Below, one piece after another: positions 16,026-23,184 of a stretch of DNA of 35,416 nt (its first letter is position 1; each line of letters opens with the position of its first letter). The notes below the pieces were generated by a model, which saw nothing but the letters and a program-made list of their open reading frames with translations, did no database searches and was not told the origin of the DNA. The position numbers and the translations under genes are program-made. The stretch spans positions 1 through 35,416 of the forward strand of contig JBKKAR010000027.1 of the NCBI GenBank assembly GCA_046714355.1, in the 5' to 3' direction. The DNA is from JACDAN01 sp046714355. GTDB taxonomy: Bacteria; Actinomycetota; Thermoleophilia; Gaiellales; Gaiellaceae.

Positions 16026-16421
16026 GTGGCCCGGCGCAGCAGCCCAGCCCGCCTCGTTATCGCTCTTTCAGTGGCAGCGATGCTGGCCGTCTTCCTGCTC
16101 TACACATCGATCGCCGGCGGGACACCACAGCTCCGCCCAAGCCAGCTGAACGGCCGGACGGGCGAGATCACGCTCGTCGGCAAGGTCGTGGGACCGGTGC
16201 GAGGCGACGCACGGCGCTCGGGCCTTCGTTTTCGTCTCCGGGATGTCGAGGGCGACGCAAAATCGGCCGTCAGGATCGTCTACAAGGGCTCGGTGCCGGA
16301 CATGTTCCGCGCCGGGCGAGACATCTCGTTGAAGGGTCGGCTTCGGGACGGCATCTTTGTCGGGACTCCCGGCACGCTCGTCACGAAATGCCCGTCGAAG
16401 TACTCAGCCGAGAAGTCGTAG
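16026..16421 (+). CDS. ccmE: Cytochrome c maturation protein CcmE, CxxxY variant
   Basis: CcmE is the membrane-anchored heme chaperone of system I cytochrome c maturation; it takes heme from CcmC and hands it to CcmF outside the membrane. The 131-residue protein has one N-terminal transmembrane helix (VIALSVAAMLAVFLLYTSIA) and the OB-type core (GEITLVGKVVG, LRFRLRD, VRIVYKGSVPDMFRAGRDI). At the heme-attachment loop the usual HxxxY is replaced by TKCPSKY, so Cys122 and Tyr126 give CxxxY, a variant known from Desulfovibrio and some archaea. It starts with GTG; TAGACT (16014-16019) lies 6 nt upstream, giving a leaderless operon start. The stop is followed after 3 nt by ccmF. Confidence 0.9.
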   Translation: MARRSSPARLVIALSVAAMLAVFLLYTSIAGGTPQLRPSQLNGRTGEITLVGKVVGPVRGDARRSGLRFRLRDVEGDAKSAVRIVYKGSVPDMFRAGRDISLKGRLRDGIFVGTPGTLVTKCPSKYSAEKS

Positions 16422-16424
16422 ACC

Positions 16425-18428
16425 GTGGCTGAGCTGGGACGTGCCGCGCTGATCGTCGCGCTGGGGGCTCTTGCGTTCTCTTCGGTCGTCGGCGCGTACG
16501 CGGCGTGGGCGGGGCGGCGTCGTCTCGTTCTCGCCGCGCGGAACGCCCTCGTTGCCGCGTTCGGCGCTTCGCTCGTCGCGAGCGTCGTCCTCGTCGTGGC
16601 GCTCGTCTCGCGCGATTTTTCCTTCGAGTACGTCGCGCAGACGTCGAGCCGGGACCTCCCGCTCCTCTACGCCGTCTCGTCGTTCTGGGGCGGCCAGGAG
16701 GGCTCGCTCCTCCTCTGGCTGCTGCTGCTCACCGCGTTTTCGACGGTCGCCGTCGGCCTCAACCGTCGACTGCGAATCGAGCTGCTCGCTTGGGTCGTGC
16801 CGGTCCTCGCGACGATTGCGCTGTTCTTCGCCGCGCTCCTCGTCTTCATCGAGAGCCCGTTCCACCTGCAGGCGGCTCCTGCCGACGGCGCGGGGTTGAA
16901 CCCAAGTCTCCAGAACCCGTACATGCTCATCCATCCCGTGCTGCTCTACCTCGGGTTCGTCGGCATGTCCGTGCCGTTCGCGTTCGCGGTCGCCGGGCTG
17001 CTCGCGCGCCGCACGGACGAATGGTGGGTCGTCGCCACAAGACGTTGGATGCTCGCGGCATGGCTCTTTCTCGGGGTCGGACAGCTGCTCGGCGCGCGCT
17101 GGGCCTATCTCGAGATCGGCTGGGGTGGCTACTACGGCTGGGACCCCGTCGAGAACGCGGCGCTGATGCCCTGGCTCATCGCGACCGCATACCTGCACTC
17201 GATCATGGTCCAGGAGAAGAAGGGGATGCTCCGCGTCTGGAATGTCCTGCTCGTCATCCTCGCGTTCGAGCTGTCGATCTTCGGGACGCTGCTGACCCGG
17301 TCCGGATTGATCGAGTCGGTTCACGCATTCGCGATGAGCCCCATCGGCGCCTGGTTTGTCACTTTTCTCGCGCTGACGACGATCTCGTCCCTCGCCTTGG
17401 TCTTCGCGCGGCTGCCGCTTCTTCGGACGCGGACGAAGCTCGAATCGCCCATTTCCCGCGAAGCGACGTTCCTCTACAACAACCTCTTGCTGGTCGCCTT
17501 CTGCCTGACAATCCTCTGGGGCGTGATCTACCCGCTCATTTCGGAGGCGGTGCTGGGTGAGCCGATCACCGTCAGCCAGCCGTACTACAACTTCTTCCTC
17601 AGGACGTTCGGGCTTCCGTTGCTGCTCCTGATGGGGATCGGGCCTCTGATCGCCTGGCGTCGAGCATCTCTGCGCTCGCTCGGCCGCACGTTCGTCTGGC
17701 CGCTGTCCGGCGCACTCGCAACCGGCGCCGTTCTCGTCGCTGCGGGTGCAGGATCGGCGCCGGCCGGGCTGATTGCATACACCTTCTCCGCCTTCGTCCT
17801 GGGAGCAATCGTGCTCGAGTTCGTCCGAGGTAGCCGCGCACGGGCCGCTCTCTCGGGGCGGTCGATCGTGGCTTCCTTCTTTTCACTCATCTCGCTCAAC
17901 CGCCGGCGCTACGGCGGCTACGTCGTTCACTCGGCCGTCGTGCTGCTCGCGATCGGTGTGGCCGGCTCGAGCTCGTACCAGACCGTGCGCGAGGCGCGGC
18001 TCCGTCCCGGAGACACGCTGTCCGCAGCCGACTACCGCCTCCGCTTCGAGCGAACCGTCAACCGGCCTGCCGCAAACCACACGCGCCGGCGCGCGATCCT
18101 CTCCGTCGAACGAGAGGGACGGCCGGCGGGAACGCTCGAGCCGGGCAAGAACGTGTATCCGGTGAGCGAGCGGCAGCCCCTCTTCTCGACCGAGGTCGCC
18201 GTGCGAACGAACTGGCTTCGGGGCGAGGATCTCTACGTCGTCACCGACCAGATCAACGCCGACGGATCCGTCGACTTGACGGTCTACGTGAAGCCGCTCG
18301 TCAATCTGATCTGGATCGGGGGCTTCGTGTTCATCCTGGGCTCGCTGATCGCCCTCTGGCCGGATGCGCGGGAGCAGCGTCGCCTAGCACTCCGGTACGG
18401 CGAAGTGCCGGTTGCGATCACGGCGTGA
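16425..18428 (+). CDS. ccmF: Heme lyase component CcmF
   Basis: CcmF is the polytopic membrane subunit that transfers heme from CcmE to apocytochrome c. The 667-residue protein has many transmembrane segments and the family's periplasmic WWD domain, here WGGYYGWDPVENAALMPWL (about residues 232-250), in which one of the usual Trp positions is Tyr. Other family segments are SSFWGGQEGSLLLWLL, LHSIMVQEKKG and FGTLLTRSGLIESVHAF. The C-terminal part holds the larger soluble segment and a last helix (LIWIGGFVFILGSLIALW). It starts with GTG 3 nt after the ccmE stop and overlaps the next gene by GTGA, so the three are translated together. Length is normal. Confidence 0.95.
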   Translation: MAELGRAALIVALGALAFSSVVGAYAAWAGRRRLVLAARNALVAAFGASLVASVVLVVALVSRDFSFEYVAQTSSRDLPLLYAVSSFWGGQEGSLLLWLLLLTAFSTVAVGLNRRLRIELLAWVVPVLATIALFFAALLVFIESPFHLQAAPADGAGLNPSLQNPYMLIHPVLLYLGFVGMSVPFAFAVAGLLARRTDEWWVVATRRWMLAAWLFLGVGQLLGARWAYLEIGWGGYYGWDPVENAALMPWLIATAYLHSIMVQEKKGMLRVWNVLLVILAFELSIFGTLLTRSGLIESVHAFAMSPIGAWFVTFLALTTISSLALVFARLPLLRTRTKLESPISREATFLYNNLLLVAFCLTILWGVIYPLISEAVLGEPITVSQPYYNFFLRTFGLPLLLLMGIGPLIAWRRASLRSLGRTFVWPLSGALATGAVLVAAGAGSAPAGLIAYTFSAFVLGAIVLEFVRGSRARAALSGRSIVASFFSLISLNRRRYGGYVVHSAVVLLAIGVAGSSSYQTVREARLRPGDTLSAADYRLRFERTVNRPAANHTRRRAILSVEREGRPAGTLEPGKNVYPVSERQPLFSTEVAVRTNWLRGEDLYVVTDQINADGSVDLTVYVKPLVNLIWIGGFVFILGSLIALWPDAREQRRLALRYGEVPVAITA

Positions 18429-18772
18429 GCTGGGGACTCCTGGCGGGCGCGCTCCTGACTGCGGCGACGGTCGTCTTCATCGCCCTTCCGTTCCTGCGTG
18501 CAGAGCTCGCCCCGGAGGATCTCGATCAGGCGGACGAGGGCGCACTCGCCGCGCTCGCCGCTGCCGAGGAGCACGACCGGGCGCTCGCGGCGCTCAAAGA
18601 GCTCGAATTCGACCACCGCACGGGGAAGGTGACGGACGACGACTACCGAAGTCTCGTGGGCCCGCTCAGGCGTCGAGCGGCCGAGAGTATGTTGCCCCCT
18701 GAGGCAGCGAAAGGATCTTCCTTGCAGCATCTTTCCCGTTCCACTTCCCCGAATGTCCGGGCCGGCCGCTAG
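18425..18772 (+). CDS. CcmI-like N-terminal membrane protein (no TPR part)
   Basis: 115 residues: one N-terminal transmembrane helix (LLAGALLTAATVVFIALPFL) followed by a charged helical segment whose core RALAALKELEFDHRTGKV matches the cytoplasmic loop of CcmI/CycH proteins (the typical pattern is ...LEFDxxxGKxxxxDYR, here TDDDYRSL). Full CcmI proteins add a long periplasmic TPR domain for apocytochrome handling; this one stops before any TPR. The GTG overlaps the ccmF stop (GTGA), so it belongs to the ccm operon. Its role is probably to help CcmF or hold apocytochrome at the membrane; this is inference from position. The last 20 residues look disordered. Confidence 0.65.
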   Translation: MSWGLLAGALLTAATVVFIALPFLRAELAPEDLDQADEGALAALAAAEEHDRALAALKELEFDHRTGKVTDDDYRSLVGPLRRRAAESMLPPEAAKGSSLQHLSRSTSPNVRAGR

Positions 18773-18825
18773 GATCTAGCGCTGGGTACGGGAGGGACGT
18801 ATCTCCGGCCCGCGAACACGGTCCC

Positions 18826-20007
18826 ATGGCTCGACGACTCGTCTGCAGCCTCGTTCTCCTTCTGCTCGTCGCGGCTCCCGCTTCGGGCGGTCTTTACGAC
18901 CGCAAACAGCAGCTCGACGATCAGGTAGAGGAGTTGCAGTCGAAGGCCGCGGCCGCTCGGGCGCGCGAGGACTCGCTGCGAAACGAGATCGCCTCGGTCT
19001 CCGAGCAGATCCAGTCGCTCGAGGCGGAGGTGGGCGATGTCTCGACCCGTCTCGCCGTCCTGGAGGAGGATCTGGCACTCCACCAGCGCAAGCTCGATGC
19101 GATCAAGGAGCTGTACACGCTCCAGAGCGAACGCCTCGAGTTTCTGCGCGGCCAGTACGACGTCGCTCTCGGGAACCTGACCGACCGCCTGGTCTCGATC
19201 TACGAAGGTGAGGATCCGACAACGCTGGACGTCGTCCTCGAAGCTTCGAGCTTCAGCGAAGCGCTCGACCAGATCGACTATCTCAACTCGATCGCGGCGC
19301 AGGATCGGACCGTGGTTCGTCACGTGACCGGCGCGCGGGATCACATGAAGGCGTTAAAGGCACGCACCGGGAAAACGAAGGAGCGCGTCACTGCCATCAC
19401 ACGCGTCGTCCAGATTCGGACCGACCAGCAGCGGGCCGTCCGCAACCGGCTGCTCGCTTCGCAGCAGGGTCTATCCGCGGCGCGCAGCGGGAAGCGGGAG
19501 AGCCTCGCCGAGGCACACGAGGACGCTGCGCAGTACGAGGGCAAGGCCGAGGATCTCCTGAGGGTGAGCGCCCAGCTCGCCGCCCGCATCAACGCCGCGC
19601 AGTCGGTCACTTACTCCTCGTCGTCCGGCGACTCGTCGCCGTCGGCAAGCGGCCTGGTCTGGCCGGTCAGCGGCCCGGTTGTGAGCGGATACGGCTGGCG
19701 GTGGGGCCGGATGCACGAAGGCATCGACATCGCCGCCGGGTATGGGACGCCGATCCGGGCTGCGGCTGCCGGCACCGTCATCTACGCCGGCTGGATGGGG
19801 GGCTACGGGAACCTGATCATCATCGACCACGGCGGTGGCCTGGCGACCGCGTACGCGCACCAATCGAGCTTCGCCGTGGGCGGCGGCTCCGTCTCGCAGG
19901 GCCAGACGATCGGCTACGTCGGCTGCACCGGACACTGCTTCGGGCCTCATGTCCACTTCGAGGTGCGGTCGAACGGCGCAGCAGTCGACCCGCTCGGCTA
20001 CCTGTAG
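18826..20007 (+). CDS. Secreted coiled-coil M23 peptidase (EnvC/NlpD-like)
   Basis: 393 residues. A signal peptide (LVCSLVLLLLVAAPASG) is followed by two long coiled-coil stretches (about 25-125 and 150-258), a Ser-rich linker (263-275) and a LytM/M23 domain. The zinc-site residues of active M23 peptidases are all present: His297 and Asp301 in HEGID, His345 in YAHQS, and His375/His377 in HVHFE, so it should cleave peptidoglycan cross-links or stem peptides. The coiled-coil plus LytM order is that of EnvC-like cell-division regulators, although those often lack the catalytic ligands. Cys367/Cys371 may form a disulfide. No Shine-Dalgarno sequence is visible before the ATG; TAGGAT at 18772-18777 could start a 40-nt leader. 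A partner such as FtsX/FtsE is not in the window. Confidence 0.9.
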   Translation: MARRLVCSLVLLLLVAAPASGGLYDRKQQLDDQVEELQSKAAAARAREDSLRNEIASVSEQIQSLEAEVGDVSTRLAVLEEDLALHQRKLDAIKELYTLQSERLEFLRGQYDVALGNLTDRLVSIYEGEDPTTLDVVLEASSFSEALDQIDYLNSIAAQDRTVVRHVTGARDHMKALKARTGKTKERVTAITRVVQIRTDQQRAVRNRLLASQQGLSAARSGKRESLAEAHEDAAQYEGKAEDLLRVSAQLAARINAAQSVTYSSSSGDSSPSASGLVWPVSGPVVSGYGWRWGRMHEGIDIAAGYGTPIRAAAAGTVIYAGWMGGYGNLIIIDHGGGLATAYAHQSSFAVGGGSVSQGQTIGYVGCTGHCFGPHVHFEVRSNGAAVDPLGYL

Positions 20008-20059
20008 CCGCTTCGCAAAAAACTCCCCACTTTTCAAGTAGTGGCTTTATAGTTTCCGG

Positions 20060-20144
20060 GCTGCAAGCTTCGCGCGCTTTTCTGCTTGCGGCACTGTCGT
20101 CTCCCGACGGCGCCGGCCGCGCTCTGGGCGGCCGGCAGTTTTTT
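20060..20144 (+). ncRNA. Candidate small RNA upstream of an intrinsic terminator
   Basis: TATAGT at 20048-20053 would place a start near 20060. From there a first hairpin (GCTGCAAGC near 20060-20068 with GCTTGCGGC near 20084-20092, one G-T pair) is followed by the terminator hairpin and T-run ending at 20144, giving about 85 nt. No protein frame is evident. No convincing -35 was found. The stretch may instead be just the 3' end of the peptidase transcript, which also has a CCACTT...AAG..GTGG hairpin at about 20027-20044. Confidence 0.35.
20112..20144 (+). terminator. Intrinsic terminator (9-bp GC stem, T6)
   Basis: GCCGGCCGC (20112-20120) pairs perfectly with GCGGCCGGC (20128-20136) across a 7-nt loop, followed by AG and six T (20139-20144). 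It is the only textbook rho-independent terminator in the window, and lies between the peptidase and the convergent hpt gene. Confidence 0.85.
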
Positions 20145-20145
20145 C

Positions 20146-20688
20146 CTACGCGGCCGGCTTGACGAGGCGCAGGTCCGGCAGGTTGCGCCAGCGGCCGTCG
20201 AGGTCGAAGCCGTAGCCGACGAAGAACTCGTCGGGAACCGTGAAGCCGACGTAAGTGACCGGAAGGTCCTCGACCAGCCTTCGGTATGGCCGATCGAGCA
20301 GCGCCACAGCAGCGAGCGAGCGTGGCTCGCGTAAGCCGAGCGTCTTGACGAGGAAGTTGAGCGTCATCCCGGTGTCCACGACGTCCTCGACGAGGAGGAC
20401 GTCTCGGCCCCTGATGCTGGCACCGAGATCCTTGAGCAGGCGCACACGGCTCCCGCCTCCGCCGTTCCCCTCATACGCCGCTAGGGCGAGGAAGTCGAGG
20501 CTGTGCACGATCGGGAGGGCCCGCGAGAGGTCCGCGAGAAACACGATCGCCGTCTTCAGGGAGGCTACGAGGACCGGCTCGCGGCCTTCGTAGTCTCTCG
20601 CGAGGTCCGCTCCAAGTTCGCCCACGCGAGCCCGGATATCCTCGGCCGAGAGGTAGACGTCGCCGATCCGGGGGTCGTTTGCTACGAC
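20146..20688 (-). CDS. hpt: Hypoxanthine phosphoribosyltransferase (start codon unclear)
   Basis: Salvages hypoxanthine/guanine with PRPP to IMP/GMP in the cytoplasm. The type I PRTase fingerprint is clear: the PRPP loop VLLVEDVVDTGMTLNFLV, the PPi loop in VASLKTAIVFLADLSRAL, the flexible-loop region SLDFLALAAYEG, and the C-terminal base-binding segment DEFFVGYGFDLDGRWRNLP. Homology to the family starts at NDPRIGDVYLS, but between the upstream gene's last 100 bases and this point there is no in-frame ATG, GTG or TTG. The first standard start is GTG at 20625, inside RARVGEL, which would remove the first conserved strand. The end given here (20688) is therefore approximate: it follows homology (codons GTC GTA GCA AAC), not a start codon. 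The gene overlaps the stop of the nuclease-like gene upstream and is likely coupled to it. Confidence 0.85.
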   Translation of the reverse strand, partial: VVANDPRIGDVYLSAEDIRARVGELGADLARDYEGREPVLVASLKTAIVFLADLSRALPIVHSLDFLALAAYEGNGGGGSRVRLLKDLGASIRGRDVLLVEDVVDTGMTLNFLVKTLGLREPRSLAAVALLDRPYRRLVEDLPVTYVGFTVPDEFFVGYGFDLDGRWRNLPDLRLVKPAA

Positions 20689-21050
20689 GCCAGATCCATG
20701 CGGTAGCGCTGGGCCAGCCGCTCGATGTCGCGACGGTAGAAGAGCTTCACGTTCACGCCCGGATAGCGCTCCCGGAGCTTCCGCAACTTCCGGTTCTTGC
20801 GCGTGACGAGCGACTGCTTCATCACCGTCAGCTCGACGTAGAGATTCTGCTCGGGGAGGAAAAAGTCGGGTGCGAAAGCCTCGATCACGCGGCCGTCGGG
20901 AGCCTGTTCCAGGACGAACGTGTGGGGCTCGTACTCCCAGGGGATGCCGTAATAGTCGAGGAGCTTCGCGCACTCGAGTTCGACGTCGTTCGCGAAACGC
21001 GGCTCGCCCTCACCACGATATGCCTGGAAACGAGGGACTTTTCCTGTCAC
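20682..21050 (-). CDS. PD-(D/E)XK nuclease-like small protein
   Basis: 122 residues from the GTG at 21050 (a TTG six codons upstream is also possible). The order ANDVELECAKLLDYYGIPWEY, then EAFAPDFFLPEQNLYVELTV, resembles the restriction-endonuclease fold: an N-terminal Glu helix, PDF with the metal Asp, and a strand with Glu (YVELT) where ExK would be expected. The Lys is not at the usual place; a Lys follows three residues later (VMKQ). The C-terminal part RKNRKLRKLRERYPGVNVKLFYR is strongly basic and could bind nucleic acid. The function is unknown; a nuclease role is inference. TATTCT (21064-21059 on this strand) lies 8 nt before the GTG and there is no Shine-Dalgarno sequence. It forms a two-gene unit with hpt. 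Confidence 0.65.
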   Translation of the reverse strand: MTGKVPRFQAYRGEGEPRFANDVELECAKLLDYYGIPWEYEPHTFVLEQAPDGRVIEAFAPDFFLPEQNLYVELTVMKQSLVTRKNRKLRKLRERYPGVNVKLFYRRDIERLAQRYRMDLAS

Positions 21051-21115
21051 CTGAACCGAGAATAGCAACGGCCTCGGACGCGGCCGGTCCCGGCGCCACG
21101 GCCTACACTTCGAGC

Positions 21116-21916
21116 ATGCCGGGCCGCGACGAATCGCTGACGATCGCCCACATCTCGGACATCCACTGTGGCGGACCGGACTTTGTCCCCAGCCTGCTGG
21201 AGCGCGCGATCGCCGAGATCAACGAGCTGGAGCCGGATCTCGTCATCTGCTCGGGCGACCTCACGACCTTCGGGTTCAAGCAGGAGTACCTGATGGCGCG
21301 TGAGTATCTCGACCGGCTGAACTGCGAGCGGATGGTCGTGATCCCGGGGAACCACGACTCGCGGAACGTTGGGTACATCCACTTCGAGGAGTTCTTCGGC
21401 GAGCGCCACTCGACCCTGCGGCTGGGCAAGCTGACCGTCGTGGCGGTGGACTCGAGCGAGCCCGACCTCGACCACGGGCAGATCGGCCGCGGCCGGTACG
21501 CCTGGATCGAGGAGCAGTTCGGCCCGCCCGCCGAATTCCGGATCTTCGTCATGCACCACCACCTGCTGCCGGTGCCGGGAACCGGACGCGAGCGCAACAT
21601 CGTCTACGACGCCGGCGACGTGATCGAGTGCCTGCAGCGCTCCGGGGTCGACCTCGTCCTGTCCGGCCACAAGCACGTCCCCTACGCGTGGCGCCTGGAG
21701 GACATGTTCGTCGTCAGCACCGGGACCGTGTCCTCGATCCGGCTCAGGGGCAATACGCGGCCCTGTTACAACGTGATCGAAGTCGTCGGCAAGCACGTGG
21801 ACGTGTGGCGCAAGTACCCGTTCCACAGCCAGGAGCGGATCATCCAGTTCTCGCTCGACACCCGGACCTTCGAGAAGTACACGGCGCGGATCGAGGGCGA
21901 GGTGACGATCCGGTGA
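21116..21916 (+). CDS. Calcineurin-like metallophosphoesterase, first gene of the cDPG operon
   Basis: 266 residues with all metallophosphoesterase motifs: SDIH (Asp15, His17), SGDLT (Asp48), GNHD (78-81), MHHH and GHKH. This is the class III phosphodiesterase layout also used by the cAMP phosphodiesterase CpdA, and general annotation would stop there. It is the first gene of a tightly overlapping operon with cyclic 2,3-diphosphoglycerate synthetase, 2-phosphoglycerate kinase and GlpX, so cyclic 2,3-diphosphoglycerate itself (a cyclic pyrophosphate) is a candidate substrate; this is inference. The ATG at 21116 has TACACT (21104-21109) 6 nt upstream, a leaderless start of the operon. The stop overlaps the next start by GTGA. 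Confidence 0.85.
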   Translation: MPGRDESLTIAHISDIHCGGPDFVPSLLERAIAEINELEPDLVICSGDLTTFGFKQEYLMAREYLDRLNCERMVVIPGNHDSRNVGYIHFEEFFGERHSTLRLGKLTVVAVDSSEPDLDHGQIGRGRYAWIEEQFGPPAEFRIFVMHHHLLPVPGTGRERNIVYDAGDVIECLQRSGVDLVLSGHKHVPYAWRLEDMFVVSTGTVSSIRLRGNTRPCYNVIEVVGKHVDVWRKYPFHSQERIIQFSLDTRTFEKYTARIEGEVTIR

Positions 21917-23184
21917 GTCGGGCGCTTGCGCTCATCGACGGCGAGCACTACGCGCCAGTCGTGCGCGACGCGCTCGGCGAGATTCCGCACGAGGTCGTCG
22001 GTGCGCTCCTCGTCGGTGGCACCGAGAAGCTGAAAGGTGGGGACGAGTACGGCGTCGAGCTCGCAAGCGACTTCGACGAGGCGCTGGAGCGGTTCGAGCC
22101 GGAGGTGGCGGTCGATCTTTCCGACGAGCCCGTGCTTGGCCCCCGCGAGCGCTTCCGGCTCGCCAGCCGGTTCCTCGCGCACGGCGTTGCGTACGAGGGC
22201 GCGGACTTCTCGCTCCGCGTCCCCGAGTACGAGCCGTTCGACCTCCCGTCGATCGCGGTGATCGGGACGGGAAAGCGGCTCGGCAAGACGGCGGTGACCG
22301 GTTACGTCGCCCGACTGCTGTCGGAGGAACACGATCTCGTGGTCGTCTCGATGGGGCGTGGTGGGCCGGCGGAGCCGCAGGTCGCCGATGTCCGCCCGAC
22401 GGTCGACGATCTGCTCGAGCTCTCGCGCTCGGGCGCGCACGCCGCTTCGGACTACCTCGAGACGGCGGCGCTCGCCGGAGTCCCGACGATCGGCTGCCGG
22501 CGCTGCGGTGGCGGGCTCGCCGGCGTACCGTGGACGAGCAACCTCTCAGAGGGGATGCGGGCGGCGGTCGCCCGTGACCCCGAACTTGTCATCTTCGACG
22601 GCAGCGGAGCCGCCGTCCCGCCTGTGGCAGCCCGAAAGCGGGTGCTGGTCGCGGGGGCGCAGCAGCCGGCCGAGCTGGTCGTCGGCTACTTGAACGCCTA
22701 CCGGATCCTCGTCTCCGACCTGGTCGTCCTGACCATGGCTGAGGAAGACAGCAAGCACGCAGAGGTCGCAGACGCGATCCGCGAGGTCAAGGACGTTCCC
22801 GTCGTCGCCACCGTCCTTCGGCCGAGGCCGGTGGAGTCGATCGACGGCAAGCGCGTCGCGTTCTTCACGACGGCCGACGCAACGGCCGCCGAGCGCCTCG
22901 AGCGCCACCTACTCGAGGAGCACGGCGCATCCGGCGTCAGCGTCTCGTGCAACCTCTCCCGCCGAGACGAGCTCAAACGGGATCTCGAAAGCGCCGAGGC
23001 GGACGTCTACCTGGTGGAGATCAAGGCCGCGGCGATCGACGTCGTCTGCGAAGCGGCGAGCGAATCCGGCACCGAGCTCGTGTTCGCGGACAACGACGTC
23101 GTCCCGCTCGAAGGCCAGCCGAATCTCGACGACGAGCTGCGTTCACTCGCCGAGGGCGCCCGCGCAGAGCCGCAGCCCGCCTGA
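21913..23184 (+). CDS. cpgS: Cyclic 2,3-diphosphoglycerate synthetase
   Basis: The archaeal enzyme closes 2,3-diphosphoglycerate to the cyclic pyrophosphate using ATP. The 423-residue product has the family's N-terminal domain (ALIDGEHYAPVVRDAL, ALLVGGTEKL), a P-loop-like IGTGKRLGKTAVTG (about 117-130), VVVSMGRGGP and the LVIFDGSGAAVPP region, ending in a Rossmann-like half (AFFTTADATA). Length is close to the methanogen protein. GTG at 21913 overlaps the phosphoesterase stop (GTGA), and the end overlaps the kinase start by one base (TGATG), so all are translated together. The adjacent 2-phosphoglycerate kinase supplies the expected substrate, which strongly supports the assignment. I named it from motif and context recognition, not from a search. 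Confidence 0.85.
   Translation: MSRALALIDGEHYAPVVRDALGEIPHEVVGALLVGGTEKLKGGDEYGVELASDFDEALERFEPEVAVDLSDEPVLGPRERFRLASRFLAHGVAYEGADFSLRVPEYEPFDLPSIAVIGTGKRLGKTAVTGYVARLLSEEHDLVVVSMGRGGPAEPQVADVRPTVDDLLELSRSGAHAASDYLETAALAGVPTIGCRRCGGGLAGVPWTSNLSEGMRAAVARDPELVIFDGSGAAVPPVAARKRVLVAGAQQPAELVVGYLNAYRILVSDLVVLTMAEEDSKHAEVADAIREVKDVPVVATVLRPRPVESIDGKRVAFFTTADATAAERLERHLLEEHGASGVSVSCNLSRRDELKRDLESAEADVYLVEIKAAAIDVVCEAASESGTELVFADNDVVPLEGQPNLDDELRSLAEGARAEPQPA

Noticed and set aside
20146..20973. hpt starting at the far-upstream ATG at 20973
   Set aside because: The added 95 residues are antisense-type low-complexity sequence read from within the upstream gene in another frame and are unlike the family.
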